DNA from: Isoperla grammatica
Lineage: Eukaryota; Arthropoda; Insecta; Plecoptera; Perlodidae
NCBI GenBank assembly: GCA_945910005.1
Contig: OX246739.1
Location: 3,378,001 to 3,442,000, forward strand
Direction: 5' to 3'
DNA: 64,000 nucleotides
In this document: positions 24,726 to 35,966 of the stretch, piece after piece
Layout of the letters: each line of letters begins with the position of its first letter
How positions within the stretch are numbered: position 1 is the stretch's first letter
Program-made: the position numbers and the translations under genes
The notes under the pieces: generated by a model
What the model saw: only the letters and a program-made list of their open reading frames with translations
Told to the model about the DNA's origin: nothing
Databases searched by the model: none

Positions 24726-26760
24726 AATGAAGGATTCCGTGTTCCGTCAGAAAACAACATACAGAGTAGAATTCAAGCAGTGGAGTTACCTGATCATGTT
24801 GACAAAGTGATAAATAAGCGAGTGCTAGAAGAAATAATTGAAGAATGAGTATTATGTAAAAGTTAAATCATACAGTGCCTTTTAATTAAAGGATTTTTAG
24901 AAACGAAGAATTATACTAAATAATATAGGCATACAATGGTTTGTGTGATGTGCAGAACTAAAGAGCATTTTCAGTATACTTACAGAAAATAACGAAGAGA
25001 TGATTCTATAAAGGAATTCATATGTAATATCACACGACAAAGTGTGTTGACATCGCTACACAGTAGAACAGATACACTTGTTGGCGCTTCATGTGTTGGA
25101 CTAGAGCGTTCTGTACTTGCAAACTATGGTATCACTTTGCGCGTAGCGATGAGAAGAATACCTTAAAATATCGACACTGTTGTACAACGCATACGGTATA
25201 AAATGAACGTTACATTGTCTATTATGTCAGAGTTTTTTTCTCATTTACTCGAAACTAAGTGATGGAAACATTTCCTGTCTAGCACATACAACGTCTTTCT
25301 TCCGCATGTAGAAGTACGATATGTCAATACTAGAGAACGTTCAATACTTGTGTTTTATTTTTATATGTCAGATCACCTGGTATCACATTTGCTTGACCAT
25401 ACATTATCATGTTGCACCGTGAATTAATAATAGATGCGATTAAAAGTGCATGAACAACTGCTCCTTACACAATGCCAGTTATACAATGCCAATGGTTACA
25501 GGGTGATAAAAGTGTTAACAAATAGAACACATAGGAATTCTTTAACCATGTATCTAGTTAAATAAATCATGTGAGGTTATGTTTACAAATAATTATTCAT
25601 TGAATTAAAAAAAAAAAACACGTTTGTAATGTGATTAAAGCCGTGTTAATATAGTTTACTTAGCTTGTATTTTGAACATTTTTAATGTAGTATTATACAA
25701 AAATACAATATAACTGATTTCAAAATACAGTTGTTCTTCAATCTTATCAAACTTACTATTAGTTTGCGCAATGAAAACATTTTATTATTCTCTAGTGGTA
25801 ATTTCATAATCACGAATCATGGCTTCGTGTAGAAATGTATAAACATCATTAACATTTGTTAGTGATTCCACCTCGTTCTTCGGGCTTATACCACGTTATA
25901 ATTGTAATAGTAAGAGAGATGTAAAGTTCAGTCTCCGGTGATTTTGATGTTTTATCTACATTGTGATCTTCATTCAGTTTACACTGAGATGATTAAATTA
26001 AACCAAAATAGTTTTTAATTTTCAATTTTAGGTTAGACCAATATTTGTACTGTAACACACACACCTGGAAAAACATACATTCAGATAAAGGAGTTAGGTA
26101 CTACAAAATGAGTCCTGGTTGGTCATGCGTTTTATCATCTATTGCAATTAAGTAAGACCCTTCAAACCCCATCACATACCACTTTTTAGAATACGTTATC
26201 ACGATTTGTTTTTGTCCAGGTAAGCATGCTTGCAAGTATGTACAGTAAAAACGAACCAATTATTCAATAAGCAGACATATCGAAATGCACTTGTTGCAAT
26301 TTAGATACAAAGCACGCAACACAGGAGATGGTATTTTGTCTCGTGCAAAATGTTCTTATATTTTCACTGCTATCGGTGATAATCGTTAGTTTTCTTCTGT
26401 ACAATATTCCATATACACACGTAACCGATTCAATATACTGTTCGAATGTATAGCCGTTCCTTTGACTGGAGTAGCGAAAAACTTGTTTGTGGCAACAATT
26501 GTGTTTTTAATTGATGTTCACGGAATTAAAAGTGACCCAAGAAAATTTCACGTCGACAAAGGGAAATTGATTTACTTTGATGAAAATTTCTTCTTTCAAT
26601 TTCAACTCGTTCTCGATGCGCGGTAGGAAAAATGAGGAGCGCTAAATCTCTCATAACGAATGAAAAGATCTGGTGGCTGCTTTTTGTCATCCGGTCGAAT
26701 TCTTCATTTGTCTTCGCGTCCCTCCTCTCCCGCGTCATCCTTTATCTCTCGCTGGCGTAA
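24726..26760. other. Gene-free A+T-rich sequence
   Basis: No gene or clear repeat. Holds the longest A run of the window (12 bases, 25607-25618). Confidence 0.5.
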
Positions 26761-26863
26761 CCGGGGCTTGAACCGGTGCCAACTACCGATGTCGCGTAGC
26801 CGTCTTTATGGCAGCATTTGTACCACAGATAAGCCGCTCCATCTCAGAGCCCTGGTGACGTAA
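26761..26863 (-). mobile_element. Possible tRNA-derived SINE fragment, antisense
   Basis: On the minus strand GGTTCAAGCCCC (complement of 26763-26774) is a good match to box B, and ACCGG/CCGGT around it forms a T-stem-like helix with an eight-base loop. A convincing box A was not found upstream on that strand. The 67-codon frame over it is not recognisable. Confidence 0.4.
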
Positions 26864-27497
26864 TCAACTTCCGGTTCCAGAGAGAGAGAGGCTAGGGAAG
26901 TGACATAGGTTGAACAGGATAAAGACTACTTTAAAAGCCTGTGGGAAGTATTGTGTTCACTGTTGTCATTTGTGTTGTTCAGCTTAGCAGAGCGTTTGAA
27001 ACGAAGCAGAACTGTTCGTTTAGTGTGGGATCTCTTGAATCTCTGGAACCTCTTATAAACACCAACTCAGGTTTGTGATCAATAATGAGGCAAGAATGTG
27101 TATTGTATTGTTTGGTACACAATTCAATAAATAGTTCAATATTTGTAATGTTAAATGTTAAATTTGTATAATTCTTGTAACTGTGTTTATATATATATTG
27201 TTGCCAATGTATTCCCACTGAAAGTCGATCGCAGATATTCTGAGTAAATGTGTATGTTATCTAACAAATCCGTTTTTGTTAACAATAATATTAATAGTTT
27301 TCACTTGCCTTCACAATGACCATTAAATTTCATAAAATTAGTATTTAGAGTTAAAAAGTAGTACAAATTACAGATACAAATCACAAATATCCAAACAAAT
27401 ACATTTATTTCAAAAACATGCGTAATCGTAACGAAATCTTTCAATTACAACTGGCTTCATGTTGCTCCATGTCAACATACTCGAACACATATCCAAG
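26864..27497. other. Gene-free sequence
   Basis: A short AG repeat lies near 26881-26890; otherwise A+T-rich sequence without gene or repeat. Confidence 0.5.
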
Positions 27498-27584
27498 ATG
27501 GCCGCCCGCATAGTTTCGGGGTTGAAAACTTTGCTAATCAAGATGACGATTATTTTATATATGAAAATTAAAGACTCCCCTTAA
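27491..27584 (+). promoter_or_regulatory. YY1/Pho-like motif overlapping a 28-codon ATG frame
   Basis: CCAAGATGGCCGCC (27493-27506) matches the known YY1/Pleiohomeotic core (AAGATGGC), a motif often found near transcription or translation starts in animals. Its ATG (27498) opens 28 codons to TAA at 27582-27584, starting MAARIVSGLK. Single-motif matches occur by chance, and the same AAGATGGCC also appears inside the MITE at 29768-30032, so a promoter here is speculative. Confidence 0.2.
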
Positions 27585-28925
27585 CGCAGAGGCCATGGTA
27601 ACCAAACCAACCCCTCGATCCAGCCACTGTGACGGTGTGATGTGCTGGTATCACATCCGTCTACCATTCAATAACCGTCTATTTCTTTCAATTCGATCAA
27701 GTCAAACGCATAATGACATATCGTTAATTTTCATCAGTTCGGCGTCAAATCGCCTATCAAGATACAATCAGGGGACGACCGCTCGACTGTGCGATAAGAA
27801 CGAAACGCGACCCATCTATGATGAACGATCGAACCGGATGGAATCGATAATCGAACCGCGCGTGGTTTATGAATGGTCGATAGCGATGCTGGATTCTGTC
27901 CAATGTTTGATTGCATACTTTGCACGAGGGCGGGGGGGGGGGGGGGGGTAGCTTTAATCCACCCTGCAGCAGACTATGAGCACGCGATTCCATGGACTGG
28001 CTGATGACCATTACATGCAGGCACATGTTGAACATGTATTAAAACAGCACACGTCGCTTAGTTGGGAAGTCCACATCGAGGTTTTCATTTTTACTTTTAT
28101 TTCAAACAATTGTATTTTCACTCGTGATTTCCAAGTGTTAATACGGCATAAGCCGGAAACGTTCATTTTTTATAGAAGCCATTTCAATAATATTGAGAGA
28201 GTATTGAAATATTGTGTTGGAAAGGCAACTCCGCCCCCGAGTTCGGACCGGCAATTAACAGGATCTCATCGAAGTGGATAGAATATAACTAACGAAGTCG
28301 TGATGAAGATGAACTGATAACGACGAAATAAAACAACTCTCAAATGTCAAAGATAGTCTAGCTATAGGATAGGCCTATTCACCTGAAAGGAAAGCAGACG
28401 TACAAACGAAACAGCTCAAGTACAAAGGCATAGAACGCGAGAGAAAGATTTTTCAGCAGACGAAATTCTAAATACTTACCATGATATTATTCTGATCTCT
28501 TGGCAGGACATATCAAAGAAAACGTTCAGGATCGCTATTCTATACCTGCATTCATTGTTTATAGAATCGGATTCCAATGGAAATTACAACAATTTAGGTC
28601 GAGAGCAATCACATAATTCGTTGGTGTCCATATCTCACTCACTGCCCTATTAGTTCCTGAGATACTGAATCCTTTCTCTCTGTATCCACGTATTATGGTG
28701 CTCTACTAAACCACATTCAACTTTATTGGGTGGATAATAACAATAAAACATGTGAACACTTAGGCCTGAATGCAGAAGTGTCCCCTAGTAAGGGGAACAC
28801 TGTTGCTCGAAATCGTTTTATACAAGATATTTTCCATTAGAAAAGCAAATTCCTTAGCAACTAAGGCGCTTCCTAATGTAAATGAACATTTAGGATTAGG
28901 ATTATGCTACAGACGCGTAGTCAAC
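27585..28925. other. Gene-free sequence with poly(G) run
   Basis: 27595-27951 is open for 118 codons on the plus strand, but it ends in a glycine run encoded by the poly(G) tract and is overlapped by two frames on the other strand; no domain recognised. A TAGGCCTA site lies at 28370-28377. Confidence 0.5.
27932..27948. repeat. Poly(G) tract, 17 bases
   Basis: Uninterrupted G run, preceded by GGGC. Confidence 0.95.
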
Positions 28926-28929
28926 CAAT

Positions 28930-28962
28930 TAGCTACCGCAGTGCAGTGGGTTAAGACGCTCG
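28930..28962 (+). mobile_element. Possible SINE remnant (box-A-like)
   Basis: TAGCTACCGCAGTGCAGTGG followed by GTTAAGACGCTCG resembles a tRNA D-arm and box A as seen in many SINEs. The candidate box B downstream (GGTTTCAACC near 29021) is poor. Weak call. Confidence 0.3.
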
Positions 28963-29759
28963 TTTGCTAAGTGGCAAGGAACATTGCACAAGGCACAAGG
29001 CAGGAGACAGTTACGAAAAGGTTTCAACCGCGTGGGTAATAATAGCTTAATTAGTTTTTCAAAACTACAAATAATATACAAGAACTTACTAGGTATCATT
29101 GAGGGTCATAACACAGTGTATGTTATTATGATCTTATTGTTATGTCAGCTGTCACGATTTATCTGTATTCTAATATCATATTCACAAAACGTACATAATT
29201 TATAAACCAGGAACCGAACCCCGGCTATCTTTTGTATTATTATTATCTTACTGTGCTTCAGCAATTAGTAGAATTAAATACGTCTATTCTCGTCAGGTTG
29301 AGCTGGGCGCTGTATGATATATATTATTTGAATGTCTTTGAGTATAAACAAAACAAAACGCAATCGCTAAGAAGGTTAGTATTTCTTTGCTGCAATGCTG
29401 ATTATTTATTTGCGTAGCCTCTGTGAGTGTCTGTATCGAGCACATTTAGCGCCACGCTTTACTCCTTGGAGCCGGAAGAATGCGATGATATCAACACCCC
29501 AAATGGAAATGAGAAAGCTGTAAATCTGCGTAGATAAAATTGCTTCCCTTACTGTTGTCCTGTATCTTTGTAAACAACTAGAACACTCAACACCATGGAT
29601 AAGAGTTTATTATGGATATACATTTACATAGAAACGAATACTTAATTCCATATATCCATTGTCAGTCCACTCGATTGACACGAATTAGTTTTTGGTTTGT
29701 TGGTAAATATATAATGTATGTGTGCGTGCTAAAGTAGGCCCAACGTAAGTATTCTTATG
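28963..29759. other. Gene-free sequence
   Basis: A box-B-like GGTTCGGTTCC reads on the minus strand near 29210-29220 but has no partner box A. Short frames only. Confidence 0.45.
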
Positions 29760-30040
29760 CTTAAGACCAATGATATTCAACAGCTATAGTATAGGCTAGA
29801 TCACCAGTCCCCCAACCTTCCACTCAGTAGCAAGCGTAGCGATTTGAAGCCATTTTGAAATGGGCAATTTACATGCTAATTTGGACCTTTTAGTACTGCT
29901 AGCGCTGCCAATGGTAGAAAGTCACATTAGAAACTCCTATTCCCGCCTGTGTTATTTGCCCATTTCAAGATGGCCACAAATTGTGGTTCCTAGGCTGCGC
30001 ATCTAGCCTACTATAGCTGTTGAATATCATTGCTTAAGAC
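29760..30040. mobile_element. hAT-type MITE, 265 bp, with 8-bp target-site duplication
   Basis: The element spans 29768-30032. Its ends are inverted repeats beginning CAATGATATTCAACAGCTAT; the first 24 bases pair perfectly and the pairing resumes after a 2-bp indel (GGCTAGAT). A second inverted block lies inside (GCCATTTTGAAATGGGCAA against TTGCCCATTTCAAGATGGC), so most of the element can fold back. The identical octamer CTTAAGAC flanks it at 29760-29767 and 30033-30040. An 8-bp duplication and CA-starting termini fit the hAT superfamily (P-type elements also make 8 bp). There is no coding capacity, so it must have been mobilised in trans. Confidence 0.9.
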
Positions 30041-30171
30041 AGCCAAAAGTGGTAGCAACTTAATTCTCTACAGTTCCTATCATATAATTGGAGCAAGGGA
30101 TAATTTACTATACCATCTGTTGGTTACCAGGATACATGGGTGTAACAAATTAGGCTTGTGCACTCTACTCA
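30041..30171. other. Short spacer
   Basis: Gene-free sequence between the MITE and dispersed repeat R3 copy A. Confidence 0.4.
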
Positions 30172-30315
30172 GCGGAGGGCTGCACTTACGAATGTGTGGA
30201 AGAACGCCAGGACTCCGTTGATTTTCTTTGAATTAGGGTGCATGAAAGGGGCGATGGATCAGGATCTGAGGTCTGTTTGCGAATACTTACGTTGGAGCAA
30301 GTATATGACGGCTCC
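30172..30315 (+). repeat. Dispersed repeat R3, copy A (possibly decayed coding)
   Basis: Aligns at low identity to 41249-41403. Shared anchors: AGAACGCCAGGA, AGGGTGCATGAAA/AGAGTGCATGAAA, and a GATCTGAGGTC/GACCTGAAGTC block. Both copies stay in the same frame across about 30 codons and share residues such as NAR, CMK, DL and SV with conservative changes between (K/R, D/E). That suggests a decayed coding piece of a transposable element, but I cannot name the family. A 60-codon frame covers this copy and stops at 30338. Confidence 0.5.
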
Positions 30316-30871
30316 AATGAAATATCTAGATTCTAGCTGAAGACATTGTAGAGTGGTAACATATGTTGACCCAGTAGGCAAAGACCCCCCCCCCCCCCGT
30401 TATAAGGTTAGCAATGGCGACCAAGCGTCCTCCCAGACAACAACCTGCCGCACAATAACAATACAAAGTTAACAAAACAGGATAACAGATGTAAATGTTG
30501 GATAACATCCCCGCCTGGGCCCCGGGGAGATGACTCTGCTAGTCGTAAGAGGCGACGAAATGAGGTCCTACAATTTCCGTCTCCTTTAAATATGTTTTCC
30601 CTCGTACTTGTCCCCGTCCTCCAATCTCCTCCGACGTCGTCGTGTGACCTACTTGTCGAGCACGTCGTTAAAATACCGAATTATATTAAAATTAAACACC
30701 ATATACATATATATACATGGACTAGATTCTAGAATGTCCCTATTGCTTCCTGTCATTTTAACACACGCGTGACAGCGCTTTCCGTAGTCGTTTGCTCTGC
30801 GTATTGACTGATGCGTTCGGATCCTCGACACTGGTACAAAAGTACATGATGTGAGAATTTTTTCAAAATAA
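30316..30871. other. Gene-free sequence with poly(C) run
   Basis: Contains the poly(C) run at 30385-30398 and C+G-richer sequence to about 30640. A 92-codon antisense frame at 30649-30927 has no recognisable motif. Confidence 0.45.
30385..30398. repeat. Poly(C) tract, 14 bases
   Basis: Uninterrupted C run. Confidence 0.95.
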
Positions 30872-31019
30872 ATTTCTTTCGATTCATTGGAAGTTGACGT
30901 TATTACGTCTTCTATCCTTATCTGCAATCAGACTAACGGTTTTTTGGAGGAACGCGAAATATCGTTGATGTATATTCTGACAACTGAGTCGTTGGGAATG
31001 CCGAGTGCCTTCTCGCCTG
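30872..31019 (+). other. Candidate internal exon ending at a strong donor
   Basis: After a TAA at 30869-30871 the frame is open for 49 codons plus one base and ends CCTG|GTAAGTGG at 31019/31020, a near-consensus splice donor. The encoded stretch has a mixed, protein-like composition (an ATG-initiated part begins MYILTTESLG), but I recognise no domain. No strong acceptor is visible upstream, and a 92-codon frame on the opposite strand overlaps its first third. Such stretches arise by chance; low confidence. Confidence 0.15.
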
Positions 31020-31162
31020 GTAAGTGGGTCTGTGGTTGACAAGATGAACCAAATGTATTTGCTATTTTATTTTCATTTTATTTTATAAAATATAAAATGC
31101 GTCCTAATGTATCTACATACTCTATTCATTGATAATTGCTTTAATAATAATAATAACTATTA

Positions 31163-31195
<33 letters not shown>

Positions 31196-34100
31196 TTATT
31201 GTTGCAATACATACAAACTCGGTCAAAACCGGCATAAACATGTTGTACGGACACAAATGTCAAGTATTTCCATGTGTTTACCTTATTAAAATCTACTTAG
31301 AACTACTTAATATATCATTGTCCACATTATTTTTTCCAAACAGGAATATCAAAATCCCACTAGTGCAAAAACAATACAATTTACAACAATACACAGGATA
31401 CAGTAGTAAAGTAAGGAATAATAACGACAATAATACATAATACACACACTTAACCCACCAAGCAAACAACGAACAAACAAACACTTAACGACCCAGGGTT
31501 CATCGACAAATAATGTTGATAATGTAATATAAAACACATAAAATATATCTATTTTTATTATTCGATGTTTAATGACGTATTCGACAACTAGGTCATATAA
31601 TACGAACAGTAATTTACAGTAGGATAGCACATTATGAGCGTTGTGGAAGCGGAGGGTTTGTATCTTGATATGGTAAGTCTACCTCTAACGAGATCAAGTT
31701 GAAATGGAGTAATTTCAAGTTTTCAACTGCCTGAATGATTGGTTGTCTGTGTTTTAGTGCGGTCGTATTATATTGATGTGACGATGTTACGATGTGACTA
31801 GACGAGATAACTGGCTCAGCATGTTTTTCCCCACGCTTTTACCACATACAACTACTTATACGCTTGTGCTTTTACCTTCTTATTACATAATAACAATACT
31901 TTACCTTCAATGTCGTCGTCATTGTTCAATCACAATCACACGTTATCCTGGCTTTTTAGTAAGTAAGCCGTTTTATCTAAGCGTACTAAAGCATTTTGAA
32001 GCATTGCAGTATGTAAAAGATTCCAACAAATTACACTACTTGAAAATCAACATTATCATTAAAATCATCCTCTTCTAAGTTATATCCATGAGAGATAGTG
32101 TAGGTTGTTAACATTGTCTTGCACTCTGGGCAGACATTTTCACAAGTTAATTCTAGCCTGAGGTTCATAAAACAGACAACTTCTTCTTGACCTACGAATA
32201 GGCACGTTTAAAGGAATTAATCTTAAAATCTCTAAACAATGTATCTCATTGTTTAAACGTTTGTGGAAAAACATAAAATCTGCAGTCTGCCTTCTCTGAG
32301 AGGGATTGTAAGCTTAATTGTCTGGGCTTAAGTCATCACACAGTATTAACCATTGTGTCTGCCGCATTGTTACAAGAAGATCACACTATACAATCACAAT
32401 TACATTATAATGTTCTTGTTTGTAGGGAGCTATGACCTATAATCTAAATCATGAAAAAGAAACGTATTACTTGAATTTTAAGTTTTATTAAACAAGAGGC
32501 AAATATTTATCTTAGCCAAAATTGTTTTCTTAACTTAAGTATTCACATTTCCATCGTTAACTTGTTACTTGGTTACCTCGCTGGTCCCCAGGTTGGTTGG
32601 TCTGACTTCTGAAATTTACTTTTGTTGTTTTATCTATACATCAATATTAGGCTGGTATAGGCAGCCTTATACATGTGTAATTTAATTTAGAAGCCTAAGG
32701 CCCGGTAAATATTTATTTCGAGGCTTACTTGTTTTCTCCATGAAAACAACGCTTCTGGTTGGGGGTTTACTTTAAATAAGTTAGTTCGGGAAAAAATATT
32801 TAGCGGGCAACGAGGCACATAATAAATACAACTTCTATTGTGAGTGATCTACAAACACTGTACTTGTATGGTGAGCGTTATTCAATATGAAACATTTTAC
32901 TTTGTTCGAATATTAAAAACTGTGGCTGTTCTCGTCTACGATTGAAGTGGTATTGTAGAATGATGGTGATAGCCTGATCGGTATAATTTGTCTTTTCGTT
33001 GCCTATTTTATAAACGGAATCTTTGGAAATGCTGCATGAAGATATTAAATATATTTATTTATTTATTAAGTTTGTTTGTCAGAACTGTTGAAAGAACGAG
33101 ACTTATATAAATCCTGCATACAACACAAAAATGTTAAATGATACCACAGTAGAAATCTTAAAAGAGTTTCAACTGGAACTCAGCGTTGCAAACGATACAT
33201 TTAGACCGGATAGACTTGATCCAGGGTGTGCGTCAGAGTTATAGACGCGTCTAGGCTCTGGGGCGGACGTGTTAGTAAACACCAGCGAAATTATCCGACG
33301 TAAACTTCTGCGAAAGTGCCACGAAACCATCTGAGACGTTCGCATTTCATCGACAGTTGGCCGAGGTTGAAAGTGCGAACGTTTTTATCGACAAGACTTT
33401 TCCTGTGTCTCTTTCGGCATCTGCAAATCGTTCATTCCTCACTTACGTCTAGAAATAGATAATGGCATTTCTGGATAATTATTAACAGAAGTCTACCGTC
33501 TGCAAACTTGAGGTCTATTTTCGTATAGAATCTGCTGATGACGGCAGAGAGGAGTGGGGCATCTGGATACTGAGACGTGGGAGCTGATGAGCCGACGCAG
33601 TCCCTCCCTGGTACAACCATAGGGGCCTCGTGATGTCACAGCGGCCATATTGGTTCTTAGCAGATGAGTTTTAAATTGTATAAAAAGCAGTGTTTTTAAT
33701 GTTAAAAATCACAAATGATTAAAAAACTTGATTCAATTCAATGTTGAGCTGCGTTCTAGAATTCACTGAGCCAACAGTGATTCGGGTGTTCCAATATTCT
33801 TACTGGATGGATTCTTACATGTTCCAGAATCAATCCTAACCCTCCATTTACGATGCAAAACAAATCCCCAAATCCAACAAGTGTCCCTTCTATGAAGTGT
33901 CATCCAATCCATTCTGAATCTAGACACACTATCATATTTATAATATTTGAATGTGAAATTGGTATACATTTACCAATGGATTCGGTGACAAAGGAATAAA
34001 ACTAACAATTGATCAGCTGTCAAAAGCTTGTATTCGTTGTATGACTACATGTCTAACGTAGGCAGTGTTTTGCGCGTGTGGACAGGAAATGTCAGCACAT

Positions 34101-34508
34101 TGATTCATTGTTCAGCCAATAGCCAACGTCCCCTTGGATAAACTACGGTTGAACAGTGGCTATCTTTGTACTGCCCTCGAAGAAAACGTCTGGTATGCAA
34201 GTGTATTCGTTTCTGTCCTTCGGGCCTCTTCGTAATCATTACCACACTCGAACTTGTCCGGATGACGTGAAGAAGCTAGTTAAAAAGTGAGCGAATGCTT
34301 AATTACGGCGACAAAGACTTCTGCCTCCTCCAGACACGAGGAGAAATATATTCTTACAAGAATTCTGAGCAACCAGTGCCAGAGCAAATTGTCTCTTCAC
34401 TTTAAATTCTAATTACTTTTTAATAGATTTATAAGCCACCAGGGTACGCGTATGTAATGAACAACGTTGACACAGAAATCCACCCACCGTGGTAAGCTAG
34501 TGGGAAAT
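31020..34508. other. Gene-free sequence with a TTA microsatellite
   Basis: Apart from the (AAT/TTA)n tract at 31142-31200, open frames (up to about 100 codons) lie in low-complexity A+T sequence and show no domain. Around 33337-33383 a hairpin ACGTTCGC/GCGAACGT with near-matching extension can form. Otherwise nothing recognised. Confidence 0.5.
31142..31200. repeat. (AAT)n / (TTA)n microsatellite
   Basis: AAT copies followed by a longer TTA run; the two halves can fold back on each other. Frames through it encode runs of Y, L or I and are artefacts. Confidence 0.95.
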
Positions 34509-34564
34509 TGCAAATGCAGTGGCGCACACCCTATTTTGAACTACTGGAGCGACTTTCTTCGTGA

Positions 34565-34579
34565 CCCCCCCCCCCCCCC
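34565..34579. repeat. Poly(C) tract, 15 bases
   Basis: Lies inside the left end of the hAT-type element; followed by G-rich and C-rich blocks to 34625. Confidence 0.95.
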
Positions 34580-35522
34580 TAGTTCCGGGAACTACAATGG
34601 GGGGTTTGGGGGGGGACGCCCCCCAGCTTATGCGGGCGCATAGCCCCAGGAATTTTTTTGGTCCTCTCATTGCATTTGGTGTCATTTTACGAGTTTTAGA
34701 GTACTTTCCAAGCTAATGTAAGCAATAACTTAATCCTGTTATATAGGCCTATAGTAGATGGTGTCCGCCGGTTACGCTGGGTATACGCACGTTTAAGAAA
34801 AGCAGTTTGAAAATATGTGATCTAGTTGACGAAATTACATGTTCTTTTTAAAATAAAATGTGTTACCTGTGCTGATGAATGTTGGTAATCCTGACTGCGA
34901 AAATATATTGTTTAAAGTGACCATATTATTTCAAATCGGGAAATCTGGGACAAATACCCAAAGAGAAAAGGGACCAGACAAATGAAACAATGGGGGGAGT
35001 GGGGGGATGGCCCCTAACAACAGCGCCGCAGGCGATTTAAAAAAAAAATACTTGTTTTTGACGTGGTTTTAAGTGTTTGTTTTTAATGCAATTATTACTT
35101 AATACTCAGGTGGTAAATGAGTACAAATGTCACCACTCTTATTGATAGAAATTAGATGATCAGTTTTTATAACAGAGAAGATGAGACTCAATGATGAATG
35201 AATGAATGAATGAGTGACTCAAACGTGGATGTGGCACAAATAAGTATCCATTGAGATCACCATAAGATCCCCAAGACGAGCGTCGCTCATAACGTACTCC
35301 TTAGCCTTGTTTGCAACCTATCTTCTTTAAGGAAATACATTCATGTCGGGATAACATTATACCATTGGTTATACCATTAAGGGTATTTTAAACACAATGG
35401 TTATACCCATCCATTCTTTCCTTTAGGGTTTGGATTCTTCTTTTCTAGTGTGTTTTTATTTTATTTATTTTTTTCACATCTCTTCTTTCACATTTCTTCT
35501 TTCACATTTTTTCCCATGCAGA

Positions 35523-35540
35523 CCCCCCCCCCCCCCCCCC
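35523..35540. repeat. Poly(C) tract, 18 bases
   Basis: Lies inside the right end of the hAT-type element, about 50 bases from its terminus. Confidence 0.95.
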
Positions 35541-35599
35541 GTTGGCTACTGGAGCGGCCGCTACCCTGCTCCCGTGGGGTGTGCGCCACTGTGCAAATG

Positions 35600-35863
35600 T
35601 ATAACAGAGTTGGTTGAAATGAAATCAGATGAATATTTAATTCTTTGTCGAGTAATTAAATTTCATCGAGAATAGGATGGCTTTGTCGGTGGTAAAAGAG
35701 AAAAATAAACTAGTATGAAGGTTTGTGATGGGACCTGACTGTTATTTGAGCGAGTGGTGTGCACTAGATATACGTACGTACGTGCTTTTTGAGCGTTCGT
35801 GGATGCGAATCAAACTGCCAATATATTCCCCCAGTCCTGTGTGACATTATACGCTATCGCGAT
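35600..35863. other. Sequence between the hAT-type element and the candidate exon
   Basis: A short (ACGT)n stretch near 35771-35782 and the third copy of CGCTATCGCG (35852-35861), immediately before an ATGGCGGC motif. Confidence 0.4.
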
Positions 35864-35966
35864 ATGGCGGCTTTGAGGGCAGGATTGCGCACTGGATCGT
35901 GTTATTTACATTTAAATATGTCCTCCATAGCCGGGGGTGTAATTGAAAAACGGTTAGGGAAGGAAG
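35864..35966 (+). other. Candidate first coding exon at an ATGGCGGC motif
   Basis: GATATGGCGGC (35862-35871 region) resembles a YY1/Pho site centred on a start codon, an arrangement known for many animal genes. From the ATG at 35864 the frame is open for 34 codons plus one base to GGAAG|GTAAAT at 35966/35967, an acceptable donor. The peptide starts MAALRAGLRTG, arginine-containing and acid-free early on, which could suit a mitochondrial presequence. No second exon was identified, and the upstream CGCTATCGCGAT is a repeated motif of this window, so this could be repeat-derived. Low confidence. Confidence 0.2.

Larger units (their letters stand above)
34509..35599. mobile_element. Non-autonomous hAT-type transposon, 1,075 bp
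   Basis: The element spans 34517-35591. It starts CAGTGGCGCACACCC and ends with the exact reverse complement, a 15-bp perfect terminal inverted repeat. The octamer TGCAAATG flanks it directly at 34509-34516 and 35592-35599. An 8-bp duplication with CAGTGGCG termini is what hAT transposons leave. CTACTGGAGCG occurs just inside both ends, in the same orientation, next to poly(C) runs (34565-34579 and 35523-35540). The interior carries G-rich blocks, a TAGGCCTA palindrome, a TGAA microsatellite (35194-35215) and no frame above about 80 codons, so no transposase. Intact ends and a perfect duplication suggest a fairly recent insertion. Confidence 0.93.

Noticed and set aside
27595..27951. 118-codon frame ending in a glycine run
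   Set aside because: The end is poly(G); no domain; overlapping frames on the opposite strand; no splice context.
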